Assembly: GCA_011371515.1 (NCBI GenBank)
Contig: DRQE01000045.1
Span: 1-5,725 of the forward strand
Origin: Deltaproteobacteria bacterium
GTDB lineage: Bacteria > Desulfobacterota > GWC2-55-46 > DRQE01
DNA: 5,725 nucleotides
Direction: 5' to 3'
A program made the position numbers and the translations under genes. Shown piece by piece: positions 1 to 5,724 of this stretch (position 1 is its first letter; each line of letters opens with the position of its first letter). A model generated the notes under the pieces. The model was not told where the DNA came from, ran no database searches, and worked only from the letters and a program-made list of their open reading frames with translations.

Positions 1-455
1 GTACCCCCTTACTGCACCTTATAAGATACTTTGGAAAAGCCCATGGCACAATGCTCCATGAGTACTCGAGGGGAATAGACGAAAGCCCTGTTGTGCCATT
101 CCACGAGCCCAACTCCATGTCGAGGGAGGTAACCTTCGAGCAGGACACAAAAGATGTATACTTCATAAAAGAGGTGCTCTATGAGCTTACAAAGGATGTG
201 GCTCAAAGATTGAGGGAAGAGGGCTACAGGGCAAAGACCTTTACCATAAAGATAAGATACTGGAACTTCAAAACAATAACCCGTTCCCGAACGGTTACAA
301 CCCCCACAGATTCCCTTAACGACATGTGGACGGTTATAACAGAGCTTATAGACAGGGTGGATACCTCTCAGCCCATAAGGCTTGTTGGGGTCAAGGCATC
401 AGGACTTGAAAAGAGAGGTGAAAGTGGACTTCAGGAAGGCTTCAATTACGGTTGA
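1..455 (+). CDS. dinB: DNA polymerase IV (Y-family, DinB), C-terminal part; 5' end outside window
   Basis: This is the C-terminal 150 or so residues of an error-prone Y-family DNA polymerase that copies past damaged template bases. The open frame runs to the left edge (first whole codon at base 3), so the palm, fingers and most of the thumb are missing from view. The visible part starts with the thumb-end motif RYFGKAHGTMLHEYSRGID and ESPV. Next comes the little-finger (polymerase-associated) domain, with the family signature SMSREVTFEQDT, the strand KTFTIKIRYWNFKTITRSRT and the closing strand IRLVGVKASGL. The Met codon at 51 is internal and should not be taken as a start. The C-terminus ends in QEGFNYG, which is at best a degenerate clamp-binding motif compared with the usual QLxLF type. 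The stop at 453-455 is followed 38 bases later by bioA, with no terminator seen. Identity as DinB is firm from the little-finger sequence. Confidence 0.92.
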   Translation, partial: TPLLHLIRYFGKAHGTMLHEYSRGIDESPVVPFHEPNSMSREVTFEQDTKDVYFIKEVLYELTKDVAQRLREEGYRAKTFTIKIRYWNFKTITRSRTVTTPTDSLNDMWTVITELIDRVDTSQPIRLVGVKASGLEKRGESGLQEGFNYG

Positions 456-476
456 TTGTTCCCACTCTACTGTAAC

Positions 477-482
477 AGGAGG
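477..482 (+). promoter_or_regulatory. Ribosome binding site of bioA
   Basis: AGGAGG lies 11 bases before the ATG at 494. It supports that start, which is also the start that places the conserved WHPFT motif at residues 16-20. Confidence 0.8.
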
Positions 483-493
483 TTTTCAAATTT

Positions 494-1855
494 ATGGATA
501 AAACCGACAGATTGAGAGAGCTTGATAAACTCTATGTGTGGCATCCATTCACAAGGATGCGTGAGTGGCTCGAGGGTGAGCCCCTCATAATAGAGCGGGC
601 AGAAGGGGTCTACCTTATAGACACAGATGGCAGGCGATACATAGACGGGGTCTCTTCCCTGTGGGTTACGGTACACGGGCACAGAAAAAGAGAGCTCGAC
701 AGAGCCATAAAAGAGCAACTTCGCAAGGTTGCCCATTCAACGCTTCTGGGGCTTGGTAATGTGCCGTCCATACTTCTTGCAGAAAGGCTTGTTCGTATCG
801 CTCCAAAGGGGCTTACAAAGGTCTTCTACTCTGACAACGGCTCCACAGCCGTTGAGATAGCCCTGAAACTTGCCTTCTACTACTGGCAGAAGAGGGGCTT
901 GCCAGAGAAAAAGAGGTTTCTCGCCTTCACTGGGGCATACCACGGAGACACCATAGGCACCATGAGTGTGGGAGAGATAGATGTATTCGTCGGTAGATAC
1001 CGCCCACTGCTCTTTCCTTCTTACAGGGCGCCCTATCCCTATTGCTACAGGTGTCCTGTGGGCAAAACCTATCCAGATTGTGCCATTGCCTGCCTTGAAA
1101 GGCTTGAGGCAGTACTTAAAAGGTCACACGAAAGGATTGCTGCCTGTATAATAGAGCCCTTTGTGCAGGGTGCCGCGGGCATGGTGGTGGCACCCACTGG
1201 GTTTCTTAAAGGGGTGAGAAGGCTTACAAAAAAGTACAATGTGCTGCTCATAGCAGACGAGGTGGCAACGGGGTTCGGCAGAACCGGCAGGATGTTTGCC
1301 TGCCAGTGGGATGATGTAAGCCCTGATCTTATGTGCCTTGCAAAGGGTATAACAGGGGGGTATCTGCCCCTTGCGGCAACCCTTTCAACAGAGGCAATCT
1401 TCAGGGCACACCTCGGCACAAAGCGCAGTCCCGATGCCTTCTACCACGGGCATACATACACTGGAAATCCACTTGCCTGTAGTGTTGCGCTGGCAAACCT
1501 CGAGGTATTCGAAAAAGAAAGGGTGCTCGATAGGATGCAGCCTGTGGTGGAGCTATTCTCACAGCTTCTCGAAGGGTTCAGAGAGCTAAAACATGTCGGG
1601 GATGTAAGATACAAGGGGCTTATGGCAGGTATAGAGCTTGTCGAGGACAAAAGAACGAAGAAGCCCTACAGGGTGGAACTTAGGATGGGCAACAGGGTGT
1701 GCATGAAGGCAAGGGATAAAGGGGTCATCGTGCGTCCCCTTGGCGATACCATAGTGGTCATGCCGCCTTTGAGTATAAAGAAGAGGGAGCTCAGAGCACT
1801 CCTTTCTGCCATATACGAGTCCATAAGAGAGGTTACAGAAGGTGCCAGTAGGTAA
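494..1855 (+). CDS. bioA: Adenosylmethionine-8-amino-7-oxononanoate aminotransferase (DAPA synthase)
   Basis: This PLP-dependent class III aminotransferase of biotin synthesis converts 7-keto-8-aminopelargonate (KAPA) to 7,8-diaminopelargonate (DAPA) in the cytoplasm. The amino donor is normally S-adenosylmethionine, and lysine in some relatives. At 453 residues the protein is full length. Visible motifs, matched to E. coli BioA from memory, are WHPFT (16-20), SSLW with Trp57, the PLP-phosphate region NGSTAVE (115-121), GAYHGDT with Tyr149, ADEVATGFGRTG with Asp255 (pyridine-nitrogen contact), AKGITGGY with the Schiff-base Lys284, and VIVRPLG with Arg414 (equivalent of E. coli Arg391). Two points are unusual. 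The active-site Tyr17 of E. coli is Phe19 here. Cys184, Cys187, Cys196 and Cys200 form a C-x2-C-x8-C-x3-C segment, which I recall from the Bacillus/Aquifex branch. The gene overlaps bioD by 14 bases, so the two are probably one operon. Family assignment is strong; donor specificity is open. Confidence 0.95.
   Translation: MDKTDRLRELDKLYVWHPFTRMREWLEGEPLIIERAEGVYLIDTDGRRYIDGVSSLWVTVHGHRKRELDRAIKEQLRKVAHSTLLGLGNVPSILLAERLVRIAPKGLTKVFYSDNGSTAVEIALKLAFYYWQKRGLPEKKRFLAFTGAYHGDTIGTMSVGEIDVFVGRYRPLLFPSYRAPYPYCYRCPVGKTYPDCAIACLERLEAVLKRSHERIAACIIEPFVQGAAGMVVAPTGFLKGVRRLTKKYNVLLIADEVATGFGRTGRMFACQWDDVSPDLMCLAKGITGGYLPLAATLSTEAIFRAHLGTKRSPDAFYHGHTYTGNPLACSVALANLEVFEKERVLDRMQPVVELFSQLLEGFRELKHVGDVRYKGLMAGIELVEDKRTKKPYRVELRMGNRVCMKARDKGVIVRPLGDTIVVMPPLSIKKRELRALLSAIYESIREVTEGASR
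1828..1832 (+). promoter_or_regulatory. Probable ribosome binding site of bioD, inside bioA
   Basis: AGAGG lies 9 bases before the GTG start of bioD. It is weaker than the other sites in the window and sits inside the last codons of bioA, which fits translational coupling to bioA. Confidence 0.5.
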
Positions 1856-2522
1856 GGCCATATTTGTAACCGCAACAGACACCTCTGCTGGAAAGACCTT
1901 TGTGGCAACGCTTCTTGCAAGGGTCTTCAGAGAGAGGGGGCTTAAGGTGGGTGTTATGAAACCTGTGGAGACAGGTTGTCCCCTTAAAGAAGACAGCCTC
2001 TTTCCTGAAGATACCTTTCGTCTTATAGAAGCATCGGGCTTTTCAGCCCCCCTTGAGGTTGTAAACCCTTACAGGTTTTCAGAACCACTTGCCCCAACGG
2101 TGGCAGCAAGGCTGAATGGTGTAAAGATAGAGCCAGAGGTTATAGAGAACTCTTTCGAGCGTATAAGGGGGCTTACCGATATAACCATAGTGGAAGGGGC
2201 AGGTGGTATTGCGGTGCCTCTATGTGAGGGGCTTACCATGGGAGGGCTTGCAAAAAGGCTTGGGCTTGGCGTGGTCGTGGTGGTTCCACAGAGGCTTGGC
2301 TGTATAAACCATACGCTGCTTACCACAGAATATGCCCACTCGCTTGGACTTGATCTAAAGGGGGTGGTTCTGAACCATGTTGAGAAAGAGTCTGACCCAA
2401 GCACCCCTTACAACCGTGGTGAGCTCGAAAGGCTTGGGGTAAAAATAATCGGGGAGCTTCCCCACATAAAGGGGGAAAGGCTCCCCGATGAAATCTACAC
2501 TATAGCCACCTTTCTACTTTAG
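1842..2522 (+). CDS. bioD: ATP-dependent dethiobiotin synthetase
   Basis: BioD closes the ureido ring of dethiobiotin from DAPA, CO2 and ATP, the step directly after BioA. The 226-residue product is close to the 225 residues of E. coli BioD. It carries the P-loop ATDTSAGKT (residues 11-19), the Lys/Thr motif KPVETGC (40-46), the family signature NPYRFSEPLAPTVAAR (75-90), EGAGGIAVPL (118-127), LGCINHTLLT for substrate contact, and VLNHVEKESDP before the nucleotide-base region. The start is GTG at 1842, chosen because it puts the P-loop at the usual distance from the N-terminus and has a weak AGAGG site upstream; no ATG is available nearby. It overlaps bioA by 14 bases. No Leu codon in the gene is TTA or TTG. 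The last 70 bases contain a strong hairpin that appears to serve as the minus-strand terminator of the converging aconitase gene. Confidence 0.95.
   Translation: MPVGKAIFVTATDTSAGKTFVATLLARVFRERGLKVGVMKPVETGCPLKEDSLFPEDTFRLIEASGFSAPLEVVNPYRFSEPLAPTVAARLNGVKIEPEVIENSFERIRGLTDITIVEGAGGIAVPLCEGLTMGGLAKRLGLGVVVVVPQRLGCINHTLLTTEYAHSLGLDLKGVVLNHVEKESDPSTPYNRGELERLGVKIIGELPHIKGERLPDEIYTIATFLL
2441..2486 (-). terminator. Intrinsic terminator of the aconitase gene, inside bioD
   Basis: The outer stem pairs 2451-2457 (GGGGAGC) with 2480-2486 (GCTCCCC). The inner stem pairs 2458-2463 (TTCCCC) with 2472-2477 (GGGGAA). There is an 8-base loop and a 2-base bulge, giving 13 base pairs in all. Read on the minus strand, the stem is followed at once by GATTATTTTTA (2450-2440), a U-rich tail. 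On the plus strand no U-run follows, so the orientation matches the aconitase gene, whose stop is about 40 bases upstream. It overlaps codons of bioD. The structure was derived by eye and not folded. Confidence 0.65.
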
Positions 2523-2528
2523 AAAGGT
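2508..2528. repeat. Perfect 8-bp inverted repeat across the bioD/aconitase stop codons
   Basis: ACCTTTCT (2508-2515) and AGAAAGGT (2521-2528) are exact reverse complements separated by ACTTT. The repeat spans the bioD stop and touches the last base of the aconitase stop. It has no U-run on either side, so it is not a classical terminator. It could end or protect converging transcripts, or be chance. Confidence 0.5.
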
Positions 2529-4456
2529 CAGCCCCTCTGAGCCTTTGTGTAGTTGAGCTTGCCTCCTGCCTTCAGTATCTCTATCTGGCGCTCTGTAAGG
2601 TTGTGGTTGAGCTTTATCTCCGTTGCTTTCGTGTGGTTCTTAAGTGTTACGGGTTTGTCTGGTGCAAGCTCATCGAGGCCCACAAGCTCGAGATGGTCGC
2701 CTTCGTCTATGTAGTTGTAGTCAGCAGGGTCCTGAAACACGAGGGGCAGTATGCCGAAGTTTATCAGGTTGTCCCTGTGGATACGGGCAAAGCTCTTTGC
2801 AATCACAGCCTTTATGCCCAGATACATGGGGCAAAGGGCTGCGTGCTCACGGGATGAGCCCTGTCCGTAGTTCTCTCCACCCACTACGAAGCCACCGCCT
2901 GCGGCTTTCGCCTTCTCGTGGAATTTCTCGTCTATACCAGAGAAGACACTCTCTGCATACTTTGGCACATTGCTGCGGTACTTGAGCCATGAGCCCGCAG
3001 GGGTTATGTGGTCTGTGGTTATGTTGTCGCCAAGTTTTATAAGCACCCTACCATCCAGTGTGGCTGGAAGGGGCTCCTTTATTGGAAGGGGTTTTATGTT
3101 CGGACCCCTTATTACCTCCACTGTTGATGGGTCTTCAGCAGGTGGAAGTATCATGGAGTCGTCTATTATGAACTCCTTGGGTGTTTCCACCTGTGGTGGG
3201 TCGCCAAGCTCTCTCGGGTCTCTCATCTCTCCGTATATGGCGCACGCCACGGCAACCTCGGGGCTTGCAAGGTATACCTTTGCAGACTTTGTGCCGCTTC
3301 TGCCCTCGAAGTTACGGTTGAAGGTCCTTACAGACACGGCATCAGAAGGTGGAGATTGTCCCATACCTATACAGGGCCCACAGGTTGCCTCAAGTATACG
3401 GGCACCTGCCTCTATGAGGGTTGCAAGCCCGTTTGCGTGGGCTATCATGTCGAGCACCTGACGGGAGCCGGGTGATACGGTCATACTCACATCAGGATGC
3501 ACCCTGTGGCCCCTCTTGAAGACCTCGGCAACGAGCATGAGGTCCCTGTAAGAGGAGTTTGTACAACTTCCTATACATACCTGATCCACCTTAAGCCCCT
3601 CGATGTCCTTGACCTTGCAGACATTGTCAGGGCTGTGGGGCTGTGCAATCAGGGGCTCAAGCTCATCGAGGTTGATTTCCACCACCTCGTCGTACTCTGC
3701 ATCAGGATCAGGCAGAAGTTCAACCCACTGGTCTTCCCTTTTCTGTGCGCGCATGAACTCGCGGGTTATCTCATCACTTGGGAATATGGATGTGGTGGCA
3801 CCAAGCTCGGCACCCATGTTGGTTATGGTGGCACGCTCTGGCACGCTGAGTGTCTTTATACCCTCGCCACCGTACTCAAAGACCTTTCCAACACCACCCT
3901 TAACAGAGAGCCTTCTCAGAAGCTCAAGGATTATGTCCTTTGCAGATACCCATGGGCGCAGTTTACCGGTGAGTTTTACAAGCACCACTTTCGGATAGAT
4001 GAGGTTGAATGGTCCCCCACCCATTGCCACTGCCACATCGAGCCCGCCTGCACCTATGGCAAGCATGCCGAGTCCACCGCAGGTGGGTGTGTGGCTGTCG
4101 GAGCCAAGCATGGTCTTGCCGGGCACGGCAAACCTTTCAAGGTGTACCTGATGGCATATACCGTTGCCTGCCTTCGAGAAGTATATACCGTACTTTTTTG
4201 CCACTGTCTGGAGGAACCTGTGGTCGTCGGCATTCTCGAAACCACCGTACTGCAGGGTGTTGTGGTCAACATAGCTCACGGAGAGCTCTGTCTTGACCCT
4301 GTCCACACCCATTGCCTCGAACTGAAGATATGCCATGGTGCCGGTGGCATCCTGTGTGATGGTCTGATCGATACGGATGCTCACCTCTTCGCCCGGTATG
4401 GGCTTACCAGAGACGAGATGGTTCTCTATAATCTTCTGCGTTATGTTCTTTCCCAC
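2528..4456 (-). CDS. Aconitate hydratase (aconitase), short mitochondrial-like/Aquifex type
   Basis: This cytoplasmic [4Fe-4S] enzyme isomerises citrate and isocitrate through cis-aconitate in the TCA cycle. At 642 residues it is much shorter than bacterial AcnA (about 890) and AcnB (about 860), and it resembles mitochondrial aconitase along its whole length. Visible sites are QDATGTMAYLQF with Gln35, VDH with His65, SDSHTPTCGGLG with Asp120-Ser121-His122, CIGSCTNSSYRD with cluster ligand Cys298, CGPCIG with ligands Cys359 and Cys362, NRNFEGR with substrate arginines 381 and 386, TTDHITPAGSW opening the swivel domain (about 480-490), NYGQGSSREHAA with Ser534/Ser535/Arg536, and SFARIHRDNL. These argue for aconitase over isopropylmalate isomerase or homoaconitase. 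The start is GTG, with GGAGG 9 bases upstream. The gene has its own promoter and converges on bioD. No key residue is missing. The symbol is left blank because this branch is neither AcnA nor AcnB. Confidence 0.95.
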   Translation of the reverse strand: MGKNITQKIIENHLVSGKPIPGEEVSIRIDQTITQDATGTMAYLQFEAMGVDRVKTELSVSYVDHNTLQYGGFENADDHRFLQTVAKKYGIYFSKAGNGICHQVHLERFAVPGKTMLGSDSHTPTCGGLGMLAIGAGGLDVAVAMGGGPFNLIYPKVVLVKLTGKLRPWVSAKDIILELLRRLSVKGGVGKVFEYGGEGIKTLSVPERATITNMGAELGATTSIFPSDEITREFMRAQKREDQWVELLPDPDAEYDEVVEINLDELEPLIAQPHSPDNVCKVKDIEGLKVDQVCIGSCTNSSYRDLMLVAEVFKRGHRVHPDVSMTVSPGSRQVLDMIAHANGLATLIEAGARILEATCGPCIGMGQSPPSDAVSVRTFNRNFEGRSGTKSAKVYLASPEVAVACAIYGEMRDPRELGDPPQVETPKEFIIDDSMILPPAEDPSTVEVIRGPNIKPLPIKEPLPATLDGRVLIKLGDNITTDHITPAGSWLKYRSNVPKYAESVFSGIDEKFHEKAKAAGGGFVVGGENYGQGSSREHAALCPMYLGIKAVIAKSFARIHRDNLINFGILPLVFQDPADYNYIDEGDHLELVGLDELAPDKPVTLKNHTKATEIKLNHNLTERQIEILKAGGKLNYTKAQRG

Positions 4457-4465
4457 CGTCTTCTT

Positions 4466-4470
4466 CCTCC
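4466..4470 (-). promoter_or_regulatory. Ribosome binding site of the aconitase gene
   Basis: On the minus strand GGAGG stands 9 bases before the GTG at 4456-4454. No ATG is better placed, so this site decides for the GTG start. Confidence 0.75.
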
Positions 4471-4503
4471 TTTTTTATAAGGATGTTTGTAAAGAGACTT
4501 TAA

Positions 4504-4532
4504 AGAATACAAAAAAAAGGCTCTGTTGTCAA
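4504..4532 (-). promoter_or_regulatory. Sigma-70-type promoter of the aconitase gene
   Basis: On the minus strand a perfect -35 box TTGACA (4532-4527) is separated by exactly 17 bases, including a run of eight T, from TATTCT (4509-4504), a 4/6 match to the -10 consensus. Transcription would start near 4497, giving a leader of about 40 bases. Confidence 0.7.
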
Positions 4533-4672
4533 TGGGTTGATGGGTAGGGTATGTGTCCTGTGGTTGAGCTCTGGCACCTGTACATTTCGATTGCCCTATT
4601 GTAGTAGAGGTTACACTCGCAAAGCCCTGTCGGTCGTGTATGTAGAGTCTGTGGGCGATGCGTTGTAAGGTG
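4533..4672. other. Intergenic stretch without recognised gene
   Basis: This lies between the aconitase promoter and the first ankyrin promoter candidate. I see no RNA family, strong hairpin or supported ORF. A 42-codon plus-strand frame (4540-4668) has no ribosome binding site and is not called. The stretch could hold regulatory sites for either gene. Confidence 0.4.
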
Positions 4673-4699
4673 TTGACTAAACAGGAAAAGCCTGATAAG
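4673..4699 (+). promoter_or_regulatory. Weak promoter candidate for the ankyrin gene
   Basis: TTGACT (4673-4678) is a 5/6 match to a -35 box. The nearest -10-like hexamer is GATAAG (4694-4699), a 4/6 match, but the spacer is only 15 bases. CAGG-AAAAG-CCTG (4682-4694), a short inverted repeat, lies between the boxes. The evidence is weak, and the real start could be elsewhere, for example at TGTAAT (4707-4712). Confidence 0.3.
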
Positions 4700-4729
4700 T
4701 CTATTTTGTAATACTTTCAAAGCCTTATA
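4687..4729 (+). repeat. Pair of 11-bp direct repeats upstream of the ankyrin gene
   Basis: AAAGCCTGATA (4687-4697) and AAAGCCTTATA (4719-4729) match at 10 of 11 positions. They start 32 bases apart, about three helical turns. They overlap the putative -10 region and the leader of the ankyrin gene, a layout that would suit a protein binding two sites on one DNA face. No regulator is identified. Confidence 0.45.
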
Positions 4730-4733
4730 CATT

Positions 4734-4743
4734 AAGGAGGTGA
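4734..4743 (+). promoter_or_regulatory. Strong ribosome binding site that decides the ankyrin start
   Basis: AAGGAGGTGA is a full-length match to the 16S rRNA tail. Counting from the end of the AAGGAGG core it lies 8 bases before the ATG at 4749. The GTG at 4740 is part of this site and so cannot be the start. Confidence 0.85.
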
Positions 4744-4748
4744 GCTGG

Positions 4749-5456
4749 ATGGGGCTTTTTGAGTGGTTGTTCGGGGCAGACCCACATGAGCTTCTTGATG
4801 CGGCAAGAAGGGATGATCTGGAGAGGGTCAAGTATCTCTTATCAATGGGTGTGGATGTTAACATAAAGGATTACGACGAAGGGGTTACAGCCCTTATAAT
4901 AAGTGCCGTAAAGGGCAATTTAGCTATGGTAAGGTTACTTATAAACAGGGGTGCCAAAGTGAATGGCAGGTCTGATGCGGGTATGACCGCCCTTATGGCT
5001 GGTGCTGCAAATGGACATGTGGAGGTGGTAAATATTCTTTTGGACAATGGTGCGGATATTGAGGCACGGTGCAACTTGGGGTTGACGGCTCTGGTTTATG
5101 GAGCTATAGAGGGACATACAAAGGTGGTAAGGCTTCTTTTAAGTAGAGGGGCAGATGTGAATGCAAAGTCGAACCATGGCATGACGGCACTGATTGCTGG
5201 TTCTGCAAAGGGACATAAAGAGGTGGTAGAGCTTCTTTTGGATAATGGTGCCCATATAGATGCAGCTGACAATGGCGGAGTAACCGCTCTGATGCTTGCA
5301 GCTGCTGAAGGGCATGTAGAGGTGGTAAAACTCCTTTTAGAACGGGGTGCTGATGTGAACGCAGAGACCAGCGCTGGTGAGACAGCTCTGGGAGTTGCCA
5401 GAGAGAAAGGACATGAGGAGATAGTCAGGCTGCTTGTGGCAGCTGAAAAGGGTTGA
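4749..5456 (+). CDS. Ankyrin-repeat protein, seven repeats, function unknown
   Basis: The 235-residue protein consists almost wholly of ankyrin repeats, which form stacked helix pairs that bind other proteins. An 11-residue lead (MGLFEWLFGAD) is followed by a capping repeat at 12-44, five full 33-residue repeats at 45-77, 78-110, 111-143, 144-176 and 177-209, and a C-terminal cap at 210-235. The repeat consensus is GxTALxxxAxxGHxEVVxLLLxxGADVNA. The usual TPLH turn is replaced by TAL plus a hydrophobic residue. I see no signal peptide, transmembrane helix, Cys cluster or catalytic domain, so it is probably a soluble cytoplasmic binding protein, although the short hydrophobic N-terminus could touch a membrane. 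Ten of its 32 Leu codons are TTA or TTG, against none in bioD, so it may have been acquired or be under different selection. It stands alone, divergent from the aconitase gene and upstream of a tRNA gene. The partner is unknown. Confidence 0.9.
   Translation: MGLFEWLFGADPHELLDAARRDDLERVKYLLSMGVDVNIKDYDEGVTALIISAVKGNLAMVRLLINRGAKVNGRSDAGMTALMAGAANGHVEVVNILLDNGADIEARCNLGLTALVYGAIEGHTKVVRLLLSRGADVNAKSNHGMTALIAGSAKGHKEVVELLLDNGAHIDAADNGGVTALMLAAAEGHVEVVKLLLERGADVNAETSAGETALGVAREKGHEEIVRLLVAAEKG
4881..5375 (+). repeat. Five tandem 99-bp units encoding ankyrin repeats
   Basis: Units are 4881-4979, 4980-5078, 5079-5177, 5178-5276 and 5277-5375, with no insertion or deletion between them. Units 2 and 4 resemble each other (GMTAL, LLDNGA), as do 1, 3 and 5 (RGA followed by VN), so the period is also 198 bp. 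Divergence at the DNA level shows that the array is not recent. Confidence 0.85.
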
Positions 5457-5563
5457 GCACAGCTACCATAAATAATAACCACATTGTCCTGCACACAGAG
5501 GCAAGGGTTAGTTGCACGCCTACAGGAAGTTATATAATTTTTTACATACATATATTGAAGTGC
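5457..5563. other. Intergenic region between the ankyrin gene and the tRNA promoter
   Basis: AT-rich and without a supported ORF. A weak structure pairs TCCTG (5487-5491) with CAGGA (5523-5527) and AGGC (5499-5502) with GCCT (5518-5521). Six T follow at 5538-5543. This may be a poor terminator for the ankyrin message, but the stem is broken by internal loops and the T-run is 10 bases away. Confidence 0.3.
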
Positions 5564-5592
5564 TTGACAAAAAGGGCGAGTTAAATTAATCT
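5564..5592 (+). promoter_or_regulatory. Probable promoter of tRNA-Phe
   Basis: A perfect -35 box TTGACA (5564-5569) is followed after 17 bases by TAATCT (5587-5592), only a 3/6 match to the -10 consensus, in a very AT-rich stretch. The start would fall near 5599, leaving a leader of about 16 bases before the tRNA. The exact -10 is uncertain. Confidence 0.5.
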
Positions 5593-5615
5593 TAAATAAT
5601 TGAACAGATCCATAG

Positions 5616-5691
<76 letters not shown>

Positions 5692-5716
5692 GAAGACTTA
5701 GAAGGGTTGCCTCTAC

Positions 5717-5724
5717 AAGGAGGT
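5717..5724 (+). promoter_or_regulatory. Ribosome binding site of a gene starting beyond the window
   Basis: AAGGAGGT at the right edge is a near-perfect Shine-Dalgarno sequence 25 bases after the tRNA. It suggests a plus-strand gene starting within about ten bases of the window end. The gene itself is not visible. Confidence 0.6.

Noticed and set aside
456..493. BirA-type biotin operator or promoter before bioA
   Set aside because: No inverted TTGTNAACC-like arms and no convincing -35/-10 pair in the 38-base gap. Regulation may lie upstream of dinB.
800..2260. Frequent GGGGCTT words in bioA and bioD, as if an uptake or chi-like motif
   Set aside because: They are almost all in frame as Gly-Leu (GGG CTT) and follow from codon preference.
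3497..4480. Plus-strand open frame of 327 codons opposite the aconitase gene
   Set aside because: The aconitase frame has every family motif. The opposite frame is rich in Cys and His, has no domain and is a mirror of the aconitase codons.
4540..4668. 42-codon plus-strand frame between the aconitase and ankyrin genes
   Set aside because: No ribosome binding site before its ATG, and no recognisable or biased composition.
4740..4748. GTG at 4740 as start of the ankyrin protein
   Set aside because: It lies within the ribosome binding site AAGGAGGTGA. ATG at 4749 has correct spacing.
4529..4864. Minus-strand frame of 111 codons across the intergenic region and ankyrin start
   Set aside because: Antisense to a well-supported gene, low-complexity Ser/Thr/Arg-rich composition, and no ribosome binding site recognised.
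5487..5543. Intrinsic terminator after the ankyrin gene
   Set aside because: The stem is short and interrupted, and the T-run is 10 bases away. Kept only as a note in the intergenic entry.
5096..5551. Minus-strand frame of 151 codons opposite the ankyrin repeats
   Set aside because: Its periodic sequence is only the antisense of the 99-bp ankyrin repeats.
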